NCBI RefSeq assembly: GCF_000316645.1
Contig: NC_019684.1
Location: 2,509,501 to 2,573,500 of the forward strand
Direction: 5' to 3'
From: Nostoc sp. PCC 7524
Lineage (GTDB): Bacteria; Cyanobacteriota; Cyanobacteriia; Cyanobacteriales; Nostocaceae
DNA length: 64,000 nt
Made by a program: the position numbers and the translations under genes. The notes beneath the pieces are model-generated. The model saw only the letters and a list, made by a program, of their open reading frames with translations, did no database searches and was not told where the DNA came from. Within the stretch, counting starts at the first letter, position 1. Every line of letters begins with the position of its first letter. Positions 33,716-44,784 of this stretch are shown in pieces.

Positions 33716-36346
33716 TTACTCCGGTAATCCCTGCACTTGTAACAAATCTAATTCACAGGCAAAAATTTCATCAATCGGCAACATTTGCCCATCTTGAGTC
33801 ATAAATTTATGGTCTTTTGTTGCCCTAATTATTGAACCATCTTCTAAGCAATATTCAAATATTTCTTGTTGTCCGCGATTATGCCATTGAGCTATGGGCT
33901 GGGTGTAAACAATGCCATTACTAGCAACACTAAAAACTGTGCATTCAATACCTTTTTCCACAATCTCGCCGATGGGTAAAAAGCCATATTCCACTGTTAA
34001 AATTTCTGTGTCATAACTTAAACAATACTCAGCAAACTTCAACATATCATCAAATAGCTTCTCAGCTACCTGCTTTTTCACACCATTCTTAGTTGCACCA
34101 TCAATAAACTTTTCTTGCTGCTTCTGCATCTCTGATACTTTCTTTTTACCCATAGCACGGCGTAACAAGTCAGCTTGACCTAATGAATAACCAGCCATAT
34201 CTTGAGCAATTTTCATGATTTGCTCTTGATAAACCATGATGCCGTAGGTTTCATTTAAGATAGGTTCTAAAATCTGGCTTTCATAATCAATATTTTCTCG
34301 TCCATGTTTCCGGTTAATAAACTTAGGAATCAATCCGGCATCTAAGGGGCCTGGTCGATAAAGTGCCAAAATAGAAGAAATATCTTCAATGTTAGAGGGC
34401 TTTAAATCTCGCACTATCTGCTTCATCCCTGAAGATTCTAATTGAAATATCCCTTCTAATTCACCAGATTCTAAAAGTTCGTAAGTCTTTTGGACATCTT
34501 TGGGGAGAGTTTTATATTCACCTTTAGCTAAGATTTTTTGGGCTTTGCGTTCTTGGTTGGTAATTTCATAGGGGTCTATTGTAAAACCATGATTTTCTTG
34601 AATTAAATCAATGGTTTTCTGAATCATGGTTAAGTTCTTCAGACCCAAAAAGTCCATTTTCAACAAACCCATTGATTCTAAGTCTTCCATGAAATACTGG
34701 GTAATTACAGACCCATCATTATTTCTTTGCAAGGGAACAATTTCATCTAATGGTTCGGCAGAAATAACTACCCCGGCGGCATGAACCCCAAAGGTTTTGT
34801 TAGTACCTTCAATTCGCATAGCCATGTCAATCCAATGGCGAACTTTAGGGTCATTATCATATCTTTCTTTAAACTCTGGCTCTGGGGTTTCATTGGAAAT
34901 CATCACTTTGAGTTTAGTTGGTTTCCCCCGCACCACAGGAATTAATTTCGCCATTTTATCGGCTTCCCCATAGGGAATATTTAATACTCTGGCGACATCT
35001 TTTAATACTGCTTTAGAAGTTAGACGGTTAAAGGTGATAATTTGTGCTACTCTCTCTTTACCGTATTTCTCTGTGACATAATCAATAACTTTATCCCGTT
35101 GTTCAATACAGAAATCTGTATCGATATCAGGCATGGATTTACGTTCGGGGTTTAAGAATCGCTCAAATAGTAACCCGTGATGCACTGGATCAATATTAGT
35201 AATTCCCATTGTGTAAGCGACTAATGAACCAGCCGCAGAACCCCGACCTGGCCCGACAGGAATGTTATTATCTCTAGCAAATTTGATGTAGTCCCACACA
35301 ACTAAAAAGTAGGTGGAAAAACCCATCTGTTGCAACATTTTTAGTTCATATTCCAGCCTTTCTTTATAGACTTGATCTACTTCGCTGCGCGATTTACGAT
35401 TTAATTTTTCTAACAGTCCTTGCCAAGCAACTTCTTCGACGTAAGTATCAGCAGTGTGACCAGCAGGAATGGGGTAATTGGGAATGCGAGGCTCACCCAT
35501 AATTTGGTAAGGCTCAACTTTATCGGCAACTTCTTCAGTGGTAGCTATGGCTTCAGCAATGACATCATCGGGTAAATGATCACGAAATAACAGCCTCATT
35601 TCATCGCCAGATTTGAGATATTCTGTGCCGCTATAACGCATCCGGTTATCTTCAATAATCAGCTTGCCTGTTTGAATGCAAAGCAAAGCATCATGTGCTT
35701 CCACATCAAAACAAGAAATAAAATGAGAGTCGTTTGTAGCTATAAACTTAATATCTAACTCACGGGCAATTTTGACGATTTCAACATTAACAATGCGGTC
35801 TTCTTGAGAACCGTGGTCTTGAATTTCTAAATAAAAATCATCGCCAAAAACATTTTTATACCACTGGGCAACTTTGCGAGCAGCATCTGGTCTACCGCTC
35901 ATAATTGCTTGGGGAATTTCTCCCCCTAAACAAGCACTGGTGACAATTAACCCTTCATGATACTTTTGTAATAATTCTTTATTAATACAAGGACGAGAAA
36001 AAATACCTTTACCTTGTACACCTTTGAGGTGAGAAATTGTAGTTAATTTAACTAAATTTTTGTAACCTTTAGTATTTTTTGCTAAAACAACTTGATGATA
36101 TTTGGGGCGGCGTTCTTGCTTTTCAATATCGCCGTTAATGATATACATTTCGTTGCCGATAATTGGCTTAAAATTCTTACTGCGGCAGATTTTGAGCAGT
36201 TCGACAGCACCATACATGACACCATGATCAGTAACTGCGATCGCTTTCATCCCTAGTTCAATAGCCCGATCAATCAAATCTGGTAGCTGACTTGCGCCAT
36301 CCAGCAGACTGTAATCACTGTGAATGTGTAAAGGTACAAAAGACAT
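33716..36346 (-). CDS. dnaE: DNA polymerase III alpha subunit, N-terminal part with split-intein N half (DnaE-N)
   Basis: Chosen start at 36346 ([18 protein letters not shown]), supported by GGGGGAA seven bases upstream; an in-frame start at 36364 is less likely. The product has 876 residues: a 774-residue extein and a 102-residue intein N half. The extein carries the PHP domain (HIHSDYS) and palm motifs ([17 protein letters not shown]), that is the replicative polymerase up to ...KFAEY. It then runs into [20 protein letters not shown], with the splicing Cys1 and later TKDHKFM (block B His), and stops. The second half must be encoded elsewhere as dnaE-C, joined by protein trans-splicing. dnaE-C is not in this window. 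Confidence 0.97.
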   Translation of the reverse strand: MSFVPLHIHSDYSLLDGASQLPDLIDRAIELGMKAIAVTDHGVMYGAVELLKICRSKNFKPIIGNEMYIINGDIEKQERRPKYHQVVLAKNTKGYKNLVKLTTISHLKGVQGKGIFSRPCINKELLQKYHEGLIVTSACLGGEIPQAIMSGRPDAARKVAQWYKNVFGDDFYLEIQDHGSQEDRIVNVEIVKIARELDIKFIATNDSHFISCFDVEAHDALLCIQTGKLIIEDNRMRYSGTEYLKSGDEMRLLFRDHLPDDVIAEAIATTEEVADKVEPYQIMGEPRIPNYPIPAGHTADTYVEEVAWQGLLEKLNRKSRSEVDQVYKERLEYELKMLQQMGFSTYFLVVWDYIKFARDNNIPVGPGRGSAAGSLVAYTMGITNIDPVHHGLLFERFLNPERKSMPDIDTDFCIEQRDKVIDYVTEKYGKERVAQIITFNRLTSKAVLKDVARVLNIPYGEADKMAKLIPVVRGKPTKLKVMISNETPEPEFKERYDNDPKVRHWIDMAMRIEGTNKTFGVHAAGVVISAEPLDEIVPLQRNNDGSVITQYFMEDLESMGLLKMDFLGLKNLTMIQKTIDLIQENHGFTIDPYEITNQERKAQKILAKGEYKTLPKDVQKTYELLESGELEGIFQLESSGMKQIVRDLKPSNIEDISSILALYRPGPLDAGLIPKFINRKHGRENIDYESQILEPILNETYGIMVYQEQIMKIAQDMAGYSLGQADLLRRAMGKKKVSEMQKQQEKFIDGATKNGVKKQVAEKLFDDMLKFAEYCLSYDTEILTVEYGFLPIGEIVEKGIECTVFSVASNGIVYTQPIAQWHNRGQQEIFEYCLEDGSIIRATKDHKFMTQDGQMLPIDEIFACELDLLQVQGLPE
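33719..34024 (-). other. Split DnaE intein, N-terminal segment (IntN)
   Basis: 102 codons from Cys1 (TGT at 34024-34022) to the last residue before the stop. It follows the extein end KFAEY. Blocks seen: [15 protein letters not shown] (A), [19 protein letters not shown] then KDHKFM (B). There is no homing endonuclease. Length and wording match the Nostoc/Anabaena DnaE IntN class rather than the longer Synechocystis one. Confidence 0.95.
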
Positions 36347-36569
36347 ATAGTTCCCCCAGCACAAACCAAACCTTGGTGCGCCAGATTGTATCCAGCAACG
36401 GGATACTAGATTAACGCGTTTACAGAATTTTCACTTCCGAAGACCATGTGTCAAGAGATACATTAATCAATAGTTATCCTCTGAATTCCCAATCCCCAGT
36501 CCCCAATCCCCAAAACGCAAAAAGCCACGTTCTATAGACGAGGCTTAGTGTGTAGCAGTTGGGCAAAAT

Positions 36570-36749
36570 TTAATGCTGTTGTGGCCCTTTGGCATCACAT
36601 TCTTTATTCCAACACCGTTTTAAAAGTCCAATTCGCCAGCTATAGGCAAAACGACGAGGATTGAGTTCTAATTTAGAATCACGGCTAAATAAAGGTTGGT
36701 TGAGATACTGCCAAAGAGGAAATTTAATTTTGTTGTGTTTATCAGCCAT
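36570..36749 (-). CDS. Small basic hypothetical protein (59 residues)
   Basis: An open frame with ATG at 36749 and TAA at 36570-36572. It starts MADKHNKIKFPLWQYLNQPL and continues FSRDSKLELNPRRFAYSWRI, ending in a Cys-containing tail RCWNKECDAKGPQQH. The aromatic and basic composition with no repeats is protein-like. It lies upstream of dnaE on the same strand, 224 bases before the dnaE start. I do not recognise a family. The two cysteines seven residues apart could bind a metal or form a bond. No clear ribosome site precedes it. Confidence 0.55.
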   Translation of the reverse strand: MADKHNKIKFPLWQYLNQPLFSRDSKLELNPRRFAYSWRIGLLKRCWNKECDAKGPQQH

Positions 36750-37403
36750 AAGATGAACAAAATAAAATAAAAACAGTGTTGCAACAGTTAGAACTTAGGA
36801 AAAACACTACCAGATACTAATTTTCTTGTTAAAGATGCCATGATACACATTCATTTGTCCTGGTGGCAATTGCGGAATTTTACGTAAATATTTCTGCCAC
36901 ATTTGTCAGACTGGCTATTCCGCCTAAAGTTCCCTGTCAGAGTATTTATACTTATAGTAACGGTAGGTAAAATAGATGCTAAGAATAAGTCAAGTATAAA
37001 AAACTTAATTTCTGCCCTGGATATACTTATCATCACAGTCGCAATCATAGAAATCAATAGGGTTAACATCAAACTTTATGATGTTGACAGATATAATTTT
37101 TGATGTGTTTATGTTTAAAAATTAACCTATTGGTATTAGTTATACGCAGTTGCATTCAGATAGAAATTAGGGAATAGTCAGCAATCATTACTACCCCCTA
37201 ATACTAAGTTCAAATATAGGAATCCGGTTTGATTACTGTTCGTGTAACGTGGCGTAGCCAAATGATTTGCGTAGGTAGGCAATAGGCACTCTTGCAATAG
37301 GCACTCTTGCAATAGGAAAGAAGGGAAGTAGGGGTGTACTGAGTTTTTATGCGCTAGCGCAGGCTACGCCAACAAAAATCAAATATGAGTCCTATAGTTA
37401 CCG
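36750..37403. other. Intergenic region, AT-rich, with a 15-bp tandem repeat
   Basis: About 650 bases. Overlapping frames on both strands at 36851-37103 look hydrophobic because of AT richness and are not called. At 37280-37316 CAATAGGCACTCTTG is repeated twice plus a partial unit; the same unit occurs at 26940-26955. A palindromic GCGCTAGCGCAGGCTACGCC stretch lies near 37351. Confidence 0.5.
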
Positions 37404-39188
<1,785 letters not shown>

Positions 39189-39329
39189 ATGGCAGTTCGG
39201 AATAACCTAGTTACTAATTTATGGCAGAAAGTCAGCCAAGATTCAGTTAGTTGGGGTTCTTTGGCTCTTTGGATTAGTGGTTTAGTTGTCCTTTTACTAA
39301 TTTTGACAAGATTTTCTCATCTGTATTAG
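39189..39329 (+). CDS. Small single-span membrane protein (46 residues)
   Basis: ATG at 39189, seven bases after a strong GGAGG ribosome site (39177-39181), stop TAG at 39327-39329. The N-terminal half MAVRNNLVTNLWQKVSQDSV is polar and amphipathic; the C-terminal half (SLALWISGLVVLLLILTRF) is a membrane helix. The size and build recall the small subunits of thylakoid complexes, but I cannot match it to a named one. It is convergent with the next gene, only three bases from that gene's stop. The strong ribosome site is the best argument that it is real. Confidence 0.7.
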   Translation: MAVRNNLVTNLWQKVSQDSVSWGSLALWISGLVVLLLILTRFSHLY

Positions 39330-39332
39330 TAA

Positions 39333-40469
39333 TTATTGAGCGGTGCTAAGAAGTTGATTCCAACTTTGAATCACCGTCTGTAAATTCTGCGGTAAGTTAT
39401 GTTGTGAAATATCGTTGTACTGTACTGTACCCTGACGGCTAGTTAGGGTATGGCTGATATAATCAGCTGCTCCTCTAGGTGCTGGGTAAAGGAGATTTTG
39501 AGAATTACTAAATCTATAGCGTTGGAGTAATTGCTGAAACCGCTCGACATCTTGGCGAGAAATGCGGCGCACACTGCGCTCAGAATCATTAGCATCACCC
39601 ATCCGCACCCGAATCACAACCCCATCATTACGTAACACTGTTTCGTAAGTTCTACCAGCAAAGCCACCACTGGAGATTTCCCGAAATACTACACCTCTAT
39701 CTAAAGGTGGTGGTAACTCATGGGAGGGAATACGTACTGGTTTAACAGCATTTCTATCACCGATTGTGCCAGCATCTTGACTCAGCTGAATTCGAGAACC
39801 ATTTTCATTGGTAAAAAATACCCAGTTGCGATTGCCAGCCGCTACATTTACTTGCCAACCAGAAACCACAATTTGATCGCAAGGGTTAGGAAAAGTAACA
39901 TTGACGCAACCATCAACCCAATCTCTCGGTTGAAACTTGACAATTCTGAGACGACTAATTGGTAATCGCGATACTTTTCTGGCTTCTCTCAAAACGGCAT
40001 TTCTGACATTTTGAGGCAATTGGCTGTTATTAATTCTGCTAGCTTTTTCATTCAATCTAATTACAGTACCTGTCTGATTGGTATGATAAACCCACCTTTG
40101 CCGACGATAAGTAACTGTCACTCGCCAACCAGGAACTAAAGCTTGAGTACAGAGTTCTTCCGGCTTTTGGAGTTCTAAACAACCATTGCGCCAAGTTTGT
40201 TGACGGGAATCTGCAATTTTGAGGTTTCTGATAGCAATTCCGGCTCGACGAGATACATCTTGCAGCACAGCTTTAGCTACTCTCTGCGGTAAGCGATTTG
40301 ATTTGATATTACCTTTGAGCAGCTGATTTGGTGTCTGTGCAGAATAATCAGTAGATAAAGCGGTGGCATTTTTGATGAAGATAAATCCACTACTAACAGA
40401 TAAAATGCCAGTCAAAATTACAGCAGTCAGAATTCGAGCTTGTTTAGTGTTACGATAAATTTGCAGCAT
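39333..40469 (-). CDS. Secreted protein with duplicated Cys-containing domain
   Basis: A 378-residue exported protein. Signal: ARILTAVILTGILSVSSGFIF after a basic N terminus. Residues about 55-140 and 145-235 form two copies of a module: LPQRVAKAVLQDVSRRAGI ... TWRNGCLELQ ... CTQALVPGWRVTVTYRRQRW ... YHTNQTGTVIRL, repeated as LPQNVRNAVLREARKVSRLP ... DWVDGCVNVTF ... CDQIVVSGWQVNVAAGNRNW. Each has two cysteines that could bond. The C-terminal 130 residues (GGFAGRTYETVLRNDGVVI, RRISRQDVERFQQLLQRYRF) form another domain. Function unknown; probably periplasmic. Convergent with the 46-residue gene. Confidence 0.75.
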   Translation of the reverse strand: MLQIYRNTKQARILTAVILTGILSVSSGFIFIKNATALSTDYSAQTPNQLLKGNIKSNRLPQRVAKAVLQDVSRRAGIAIRNLKIADSRQQTWRNGCLELQKPEELCTQALVPGWRVTVTYRRQRWVYHTNQTGTVIRLNEKASRINNSQLPQNVRNAVLREARKVSRLPISRLRIVKFQPRDWVDGCVNVTFPNPCDQIVVSGWQVNVAAGNRNWVFFTNENGSRIQLSQDAGTIGDRNAVKPVRIPSHELPPPLDRGVVFREISSGGFAGRTYETVLRNDGVVIRVRMGDANDSERSVRRISRQDVERFQQLLQRYRFSNSQNLLYPAPRGAADYISHTLTSRQGTVQYNDISQHNLPQNLQTVIQSWNQLLSTAQ

Positions 40470-40750
40470 AATTGGTCAGATAAAATTCTGATGAGTAGCA
40501 ATAAAAATCAATATTGCAAAGATGAGAAGCTAACATCTAGCTAAAAAGAACAAAAGAGAGTTTTCTTCCTAATTTAAGCTAGGTGGGATTGTTTGTTTAT
40601 CTGTCTTTTGATGCAGATGTGAAGATAGACGCTGATATACTGATTGTTTGTTCCGTATGATTTGTATAGAAATATAGAGCTATATGAAGCGATCGCTCTT
40701 TAACCATGAAATATGCCTATTACCTATTGCCTGCTATATCTACAATTGCA

Positions 40751-41248
40751 TTAAGCACTGAGAACGGTATTTTCAACGAACTGAGGATTAGGAACATCGA
40801 ATTTAATGGTATTGGCTGCCCAATTTTTTAAATCAGGGGCTAACCAGACTAATTTTTGCAGAATTTCCTCATTTACCCACAACACCAAGGGACAATGGAA
40901 AGTTTTGCGAAACTCATCGCGCATGATGTTTGCACTGGTAATGAGTTGATTAATTGCTGCTACGGATTCCAAACCCATAATCATTAAAGCTTCAGGGTGA
41001 TGAGTACCAAGTGTAGTTGTAATTGTGGTGTACAGTGTCTCATCAGTGGGCAACAGCATGATCTCTTGGATATTGACTGATGCAGATTGCTTGAGTGAAG
41101 TCAGTATCTGCTGTTGTTTTTTCACAGAGTTACAACAAGCTAATATCAAGGAAAATTCCCCATTAGCCACCGCGATCGCTCTTGCTAGTCTTTTGGTGGC
41201 TGCTATAGTATTTGCTGGGTTATCTTGCGGGTTACTTAAACTATTCAT
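40751..41248 (-). CDS. Stand-alone N-terminal domain of a cyanobacterial TPR/NTPase-type protein
   Basis: A 165-residue protein. The core GEFSLILACCNSVKKQQQIL, HPEALMIMGLESVAAINQLI and FRKTFHCPLVLWVNEEILQK then LVWLAPDLKNWAANTIKF resembles the N-terminal domain of large cyanobacterial TPR proteins, in which it precedes long repeat arrays. Here it ends soon after KFDVPNPQF with a stop. So it is either a domain that works alone or the surviving 5' part of a longer gene; the 280 bases after the stop show no TPR coding. No signal peptide. Confidence in the family link is moderate. Confidence 0.5.
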   Translation of the reverse strand: MNSLSNPQDNPANTIAATKRLARAIAVANGEFSLILACCNSVKKQQQILTSLKQSASVNIQEIMLLPTDETLYTTITTTLGTHHPEALMIMGLESVAAINQLITSANIMRDEFRKTFHCPLVLWVNEEILQKLVWLAPDLKNWAANTIKFDVPNPQFVENTVLSA

Positions 41249-41732
41249 GACTAAATCCTGATTAATTTGATCATAACACAGTGAATTTACTTAGCCAACC
41301 AGATTTGAGATTTAAGTATCCCCTCAGTAAGTAGATGGAAACTTTTCAATTAGTATTTAGCATAATCCTAAATTTACACTATGAATTCAGTATTAGGTAA
41401 ACAATTCACATTTAGCAACTAAATATAAAGCTAGTATATTTATACTCACACAGTAGCATCATCAAGTCATACAAGTGATATGCAAAGAATAAATAAACTT
41501 TCATTAACTTGTATAAATTAAGTATTAAGAAAAAAGACAGATAATCGGAATTAGTGCTGAACCCTGGAGTAAGAGTCATCAGTTATCTTAAAATCAAGGG
41601 TATTACTCACTACTCATTACTCATTACTCATTACTCACTACTTATTACTCATTACATCAACGAGTAATCAAGCAACATCTAGCTGTTCGTAGCGTCATGT
41701 TTCATGGTTTTTTGTGCTGCCTGTAACGACTT
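41249..41732. other. Intergenic region with ACTCATT heptamer array
   Basis: 484 AT-rich bases. The array ATTACTCA/ACTCATT runs from about 41601 to 41655. The stretch from GGGTATTACTCAC (41598) onward is nearly identical for 40 bases to 58511-58551, so this is a copied unit and not only chance heptamers. No gene was seen. Confidence 0.6.
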
Positions 41733-42983
41733 ATGAAAATATTTGTGAAGTGGTGTGTGAAGTTTTTATTGCGGAATAGTTATTACAAAAGTAAGCAGGC
41801 ATTATTTGCCGTCATGCTGGTTTTGAGCGTAGTAGCTACAGTGATGTTATCGTTTCCTTTAAACGCGCAAATCACCCCGAACACATCTTTGGCATCGGAA
41901 TTAAGAGGGGTGTGGTTGACTAATATTGATAGCGATGTTTTGTTTGGACGCGATCGCCTAAAAACAGCTTTACAAAAACTAGATGAACTTAACTTCAATA
42001 CAGTATATCCAGCAGTGTGGAATTGGGGATATACACTGTATCCCAGTCAAGTAGCAGCTAAAGTCATTGGGCGATCGCTCGATCCCACCCCAGGTTTACA
42101 AGGGCGAGATATGCTCAAAGAAATCGTTACTGAGGGACACAAACAAGGCTTAACCGTAATTCCTTGGTTTGAATTTGGCTTTATGGCTCCGGCTGATTCT
42201 CTACTAGCCAAACGCCGTCCCCAATGGCTGACAAATCGCAGCAATGGTACAAGGATTGTCAAAGAAGGCATACATGATCGGGTGTGGTTAAGTCCCTTTC
42301 GCCCCGATGTACAACAATTCATTCAAGATTTAATTGTAGAAATCGTCAAAAACTACGATATTGACGGTATTCAATTCGATGATCATTTTGGCTTACCCTC
42401 AGAACTGGGCTATGATCCCTACACCGTCGCTTTGTACAAAAGAGAACATCGTGGGCAAGCACCTTCTAAAAATCCCAAAGATCCCGAATGGGTGAGGTGG
42501 AGAGCCAATAAAATCACTCAGTTCATGAAGCGGGTATTTACAGCCATTAAAGCTGTGAAACCAAATTGTATAGTGTCCGTTGCACCGAATCCGCAGCGTT
42601 TCTCCTACGAATACTTTTTAGCAGACTGGCAACGCTGGGAACGTATGGGTTTGATTGAAGATTTAGTCTTGCAAATTTATCGGGATGATCTCAACGTCTT
42701 TGTTAGGGAATTAGAGTATCCAGAAGTGAAAGCCGCGAAATCACATATTCCCGTAAGTATTGGGATTTTAACTGGCTTGAAAAATAGAGCCGTACCCATG
42801 CAACAGATTCAAACCCAAGTGCAGAAAACACGCGATCGCAATTTTGCTGGAGTCTCTTTCTTTTTCTATGAAACCTTGTGGAACTTAACTAAAGAAAAAC
42901 CCCAAGAACGTCAGACAGCCTTCCAGAACATCTTTTCTACACCAGCCAAATATCCCAATTTGCTAACAGGTTGGAAACCTTAA
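41733..42983 (+). CDS. GHL10 glycoside hydrolase-like exported protein (DUF187)
   Basis: A 416-residue exported protein. The N terminus has a basic region then ALFAVMLVLSVVATVMLSF as signal or anchor. The GHL10 (glycosyl-hydrolase-like) domain spans about 55-370: ELRGVWLTNIDSDVLFGRDR, LDELNFNTVYPAVWNWGYTL, GLTVIPWFEFGFM, HDRVWLSPFRPDVQQFI and NYDIDGIQFDDHFGLP, which holds the likely catalytic acids in a TIM barrel. Family members act on polysaccharides or peptidoglycan in the envelope, but the substrate of this one is unknown. It stands alone and is followed by a near copy of the 28-bp palindrome. Confidence 0.9.
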   Translation: MKIFVKWCVKFLLRNSYYKSKQALFAVMLVLSVVATVMLSFPLNAQITPNTSLASELRGVWLTNIDSDVLFGRDRLKTALQKLDELNFNTVYPAVWNWGYTLYPSQVAAKVIGRSLDPTPGLQGRDMLKEIVTEGHKQGLTVIPWFEFGFMAPADSLLAKRRPQWLTNRSNGTRIVKEGIHDRVWLSPFRPDVQQFIQDLIVEIVKNYDIDGIQFDDHFGLPSELGYDPYTVALYKREHRGQAPSKNPKDPEWVRWRANKITQFMKRVFTAIKAVKPNCIVSVAPNPQRFSYEYFLADWQRWERMGLIEDLVLQIYRDDLNVFVRELEYPEVKAAKSHIPVSIGILTGLKNRAVPMQQIQTQVQKTRDRNFAGVSFFFYETLWNLTKEKPQERQTAFQNIFSTPAKYPNLLTGWKP

Positions 42984-42997
42984 CCATTCAGATTTTC

Positions 42998-43025
42998 GTA
43001 GAGACATTGCATACAACGTCTCTAC
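42998..43025. repeat. 28-bp palindromic repeat, second copy
   Basis: Begins GTAGAGACATTGCATA and ends CAACGTCTCTAC; two changes from the perfect palindrome at 27033-27060. It sits between the stops of two convergent genes and could act as a hairpin for both transcripts. Confidence 0.8.
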
Positions 43026-43056
43026 AAAATTTTGAATATTGAATTTTGAATTGATA

Positions 43057-44541
43057 TTACCCGCCAATTCCCAACCTTCCAGCCAAACCGGGGGTTAATG
43101 GTAACAAGGTGGTAATCATCAAGAACAAAACCAATAAACCTAAAGCAGCTCTTGCGTCATCGGGTTCGGAGATTTCGTTTAAACTGGGGCGTTCCAAATC
43201 CCGTTGTAGAAAGACAATGACAATTGCCCAATACATCGCCAGAGTATTACCAAGGGCGACCAAAGCTAGGAGAATTAAAGTAGCGATAGTGGCTCTGCTG
43301 GCGGTTTTTCTGCCATAAATTGCTTGCACAATCCGTCCACCATCTAATTGTCCGGCTGGCATTAAGTTTAAAGCGGTGATAACTAAACCTAGCCAACCAA
43401 TCACCACTAGGGGATGGACATTTACTACAGGTGATTGCAACGCGGAACCGAGGACAACCCTCGCCAAACTACCGACTAAAATTGAACCTTGGAAAAACTG
43501 ATTGGGTAACTGAAACAAACTACCTTGGTGAGAAAGTAGCAAGCCAGCAATCAGCATCAGTAAGGATACAGCACCGCCAGCCACAGGCCCCGCAACCGCA
43601 ATATCAAATAATGCTGTGCGATTAGGTAATAGCGACTCAAAACGGGTAATTGCGCCAAAAGAGCCAATCTGTACAGCCGGTAAAAAGAAAGGCCAACTCA
43701 GGCGCACTTGATAGCGACGCGCTAGTAACCAATGTCCGATTTCGTGAGCGATCAAAATGGCAAATATACCCAAGCCGATGGGTAAAGCCTCTGGTAATCG
43801 TGCTGGGGTGCCAAGTAAATCAAAATTGAGTAGTAATCCCGCAGTTTCTAGGCTAGTGGCAATCGTTGCTAAACCCAGAATTCCTGCAAAGGCTTTTTGT
43901 GGTAGCGTCGTCGGACGTGGATCGTTGCTGCTAGGCAGAACAATCACCACGGGTTTACCATCAGTATTTTCAACTAAAAACAAGCGATATTGATCACCCA
44001 GTTTTTGTTTTAAGCTGGCTGTCAAACGATGATGAATTTCTTGCGGTTCACCGCGCAGATTGCCTTTAAAAATTGCCCCATCTTGGTAGGCGATGGTTTC
44101 TGTGGCGAAAAATGTATCAATGCCAAAAATGCTTTTGATCGCACTCAAATCTGCTTCTGGAATTGGCATAATTTCCACAACAACTGCTGGCTGTGGTACA
44201 GTTTCTGATGTTTGAGCAGATTCCTCAGCCAGCCTTTGGGTTGCGCGTTGCTTGAGGATGGCATCTTGCCCAGCCGCTCGCAACTGTCTACCTAAGTAGA
44301 TATACAACCCAGCAGAACCTACCACCAAGAACAAGATACCAACTATATTGATATAAATTCCGGCTGCAAACAAACCGAAGAATAACAGCCAGGGAGCCAT
44401 TAATACCACCGACTGCAACCAGGCCAAGATTCCCAGTTTTCCAAAAGGTCTGGCGCGATAAAAGCCCCAACCCAAAATGGCGCAAGCTACGAGTAAAATG
44501 ATTCCCAGTATAGGAGTCTCTGACGAAGTAAACATTTCCAA
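43057..44541 (-). CDS. Site-2 protease family (M50) membrane metalloprotease
   Basis: A 494-residue polytopic protein. It has the zinc motif HEIGH in LIAHEIGHWLLARR and the third ligand in NLMPAGQLDGGRIV, on separate membrane helices, which together define the intramembrane metalloprotease core. The N terminus has two to three helices, then a soluble segment of about 150 residues with IPEADLSAIKSIFGIDTFF. This layout matches the cyanobacterial group related to plant EGY proteins rather than RseP (no PDZ domain is evident). It probably cleaves membrane-bound regulators; the target is unknown. Confidence 0.93.
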   Translation of the reverse strand: MEMFTSSETPILGIILLVACAILGWGFYRARPFGKLGILAWLQSVVLMAPWLLFFGLFAAGIYINIVGILFLVVGSAGLYIYLGRQLRAAGQDAILKQRATQRLAEESAQTSETVPQPAVVVEIMPIPEADLSAIKSIFGIDTFFATETIAYQDGAIFKGNLRGEPQEIHHRLTASLKQKLGDQYRLFLVENTDGKPVVIVLPSSNDPRPTTLPQKAFAGILGLATIATSLETAGLLLNFDLLGTPARLPEALPIGLGIFAILIAHEIGHWLLARRYQVRLSWPFFLPAVQIGSFGAITRFESLLPNRTALFDIAVAGPVAGGAVSLLMLIAGLLLSHQGSLFQLPNQFFQGSILVGSLARVVLGSALQSPVVNVHPLVVIGWLGLVITALNLMPAGQLDGGRIVQAIYGRKTASRATIATLILLALVALGNTLAMYWAIVIVFLQRDLERPSLNEISEPDDARAALGLLVLFLMITTLLPLTPGLAGRLGIGG

Positions 44542-44636
44542 ACCCTTCGCTGTGAAAGACTAAGCCCGAATTAGTCCGGTGTTATAGATACATTACTAAT
44601 CTATAACGAGGGCTGTAGTCTGCCCAAGGATATTGG

Positions 44637-44736
44637 GGAATAGTTGACAGGGGATTGGGGAATAGTTGACAGGGGATTGGGGATTGGGGATTGGGGATTG
44701 GGGATTGGGAATTGGGGATTGGGGACTGGGGAATAG
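44637..44736. repeat. GGGGATT heptamer array with two 21-22-bp units (G-quadruplex potential)
   Basis: GGGGAATAGTTGACAGGGGA is present twice, followed by GGGGATT units with few variants. The repeated G4 tracts separated by three bases on the plus strand satisfy the pattern for G-quadruplex formation. CACCTGT units follow to 44777. It fills the gap between the protease gene and murQ. Confidence 0.85.
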
Positions 44737-44784
44737 AAAAGATAATACACACACTGTCACCTGTCACCTGTCACCTGTTTTACT

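Noticed and set aside
36851..37103. Overlapping hydrophobic frames on both strands
   Set aside because: AT-rich DNA gives Ile/Leu/Lys-rich frames on both strands; no ribosome site or known motif.
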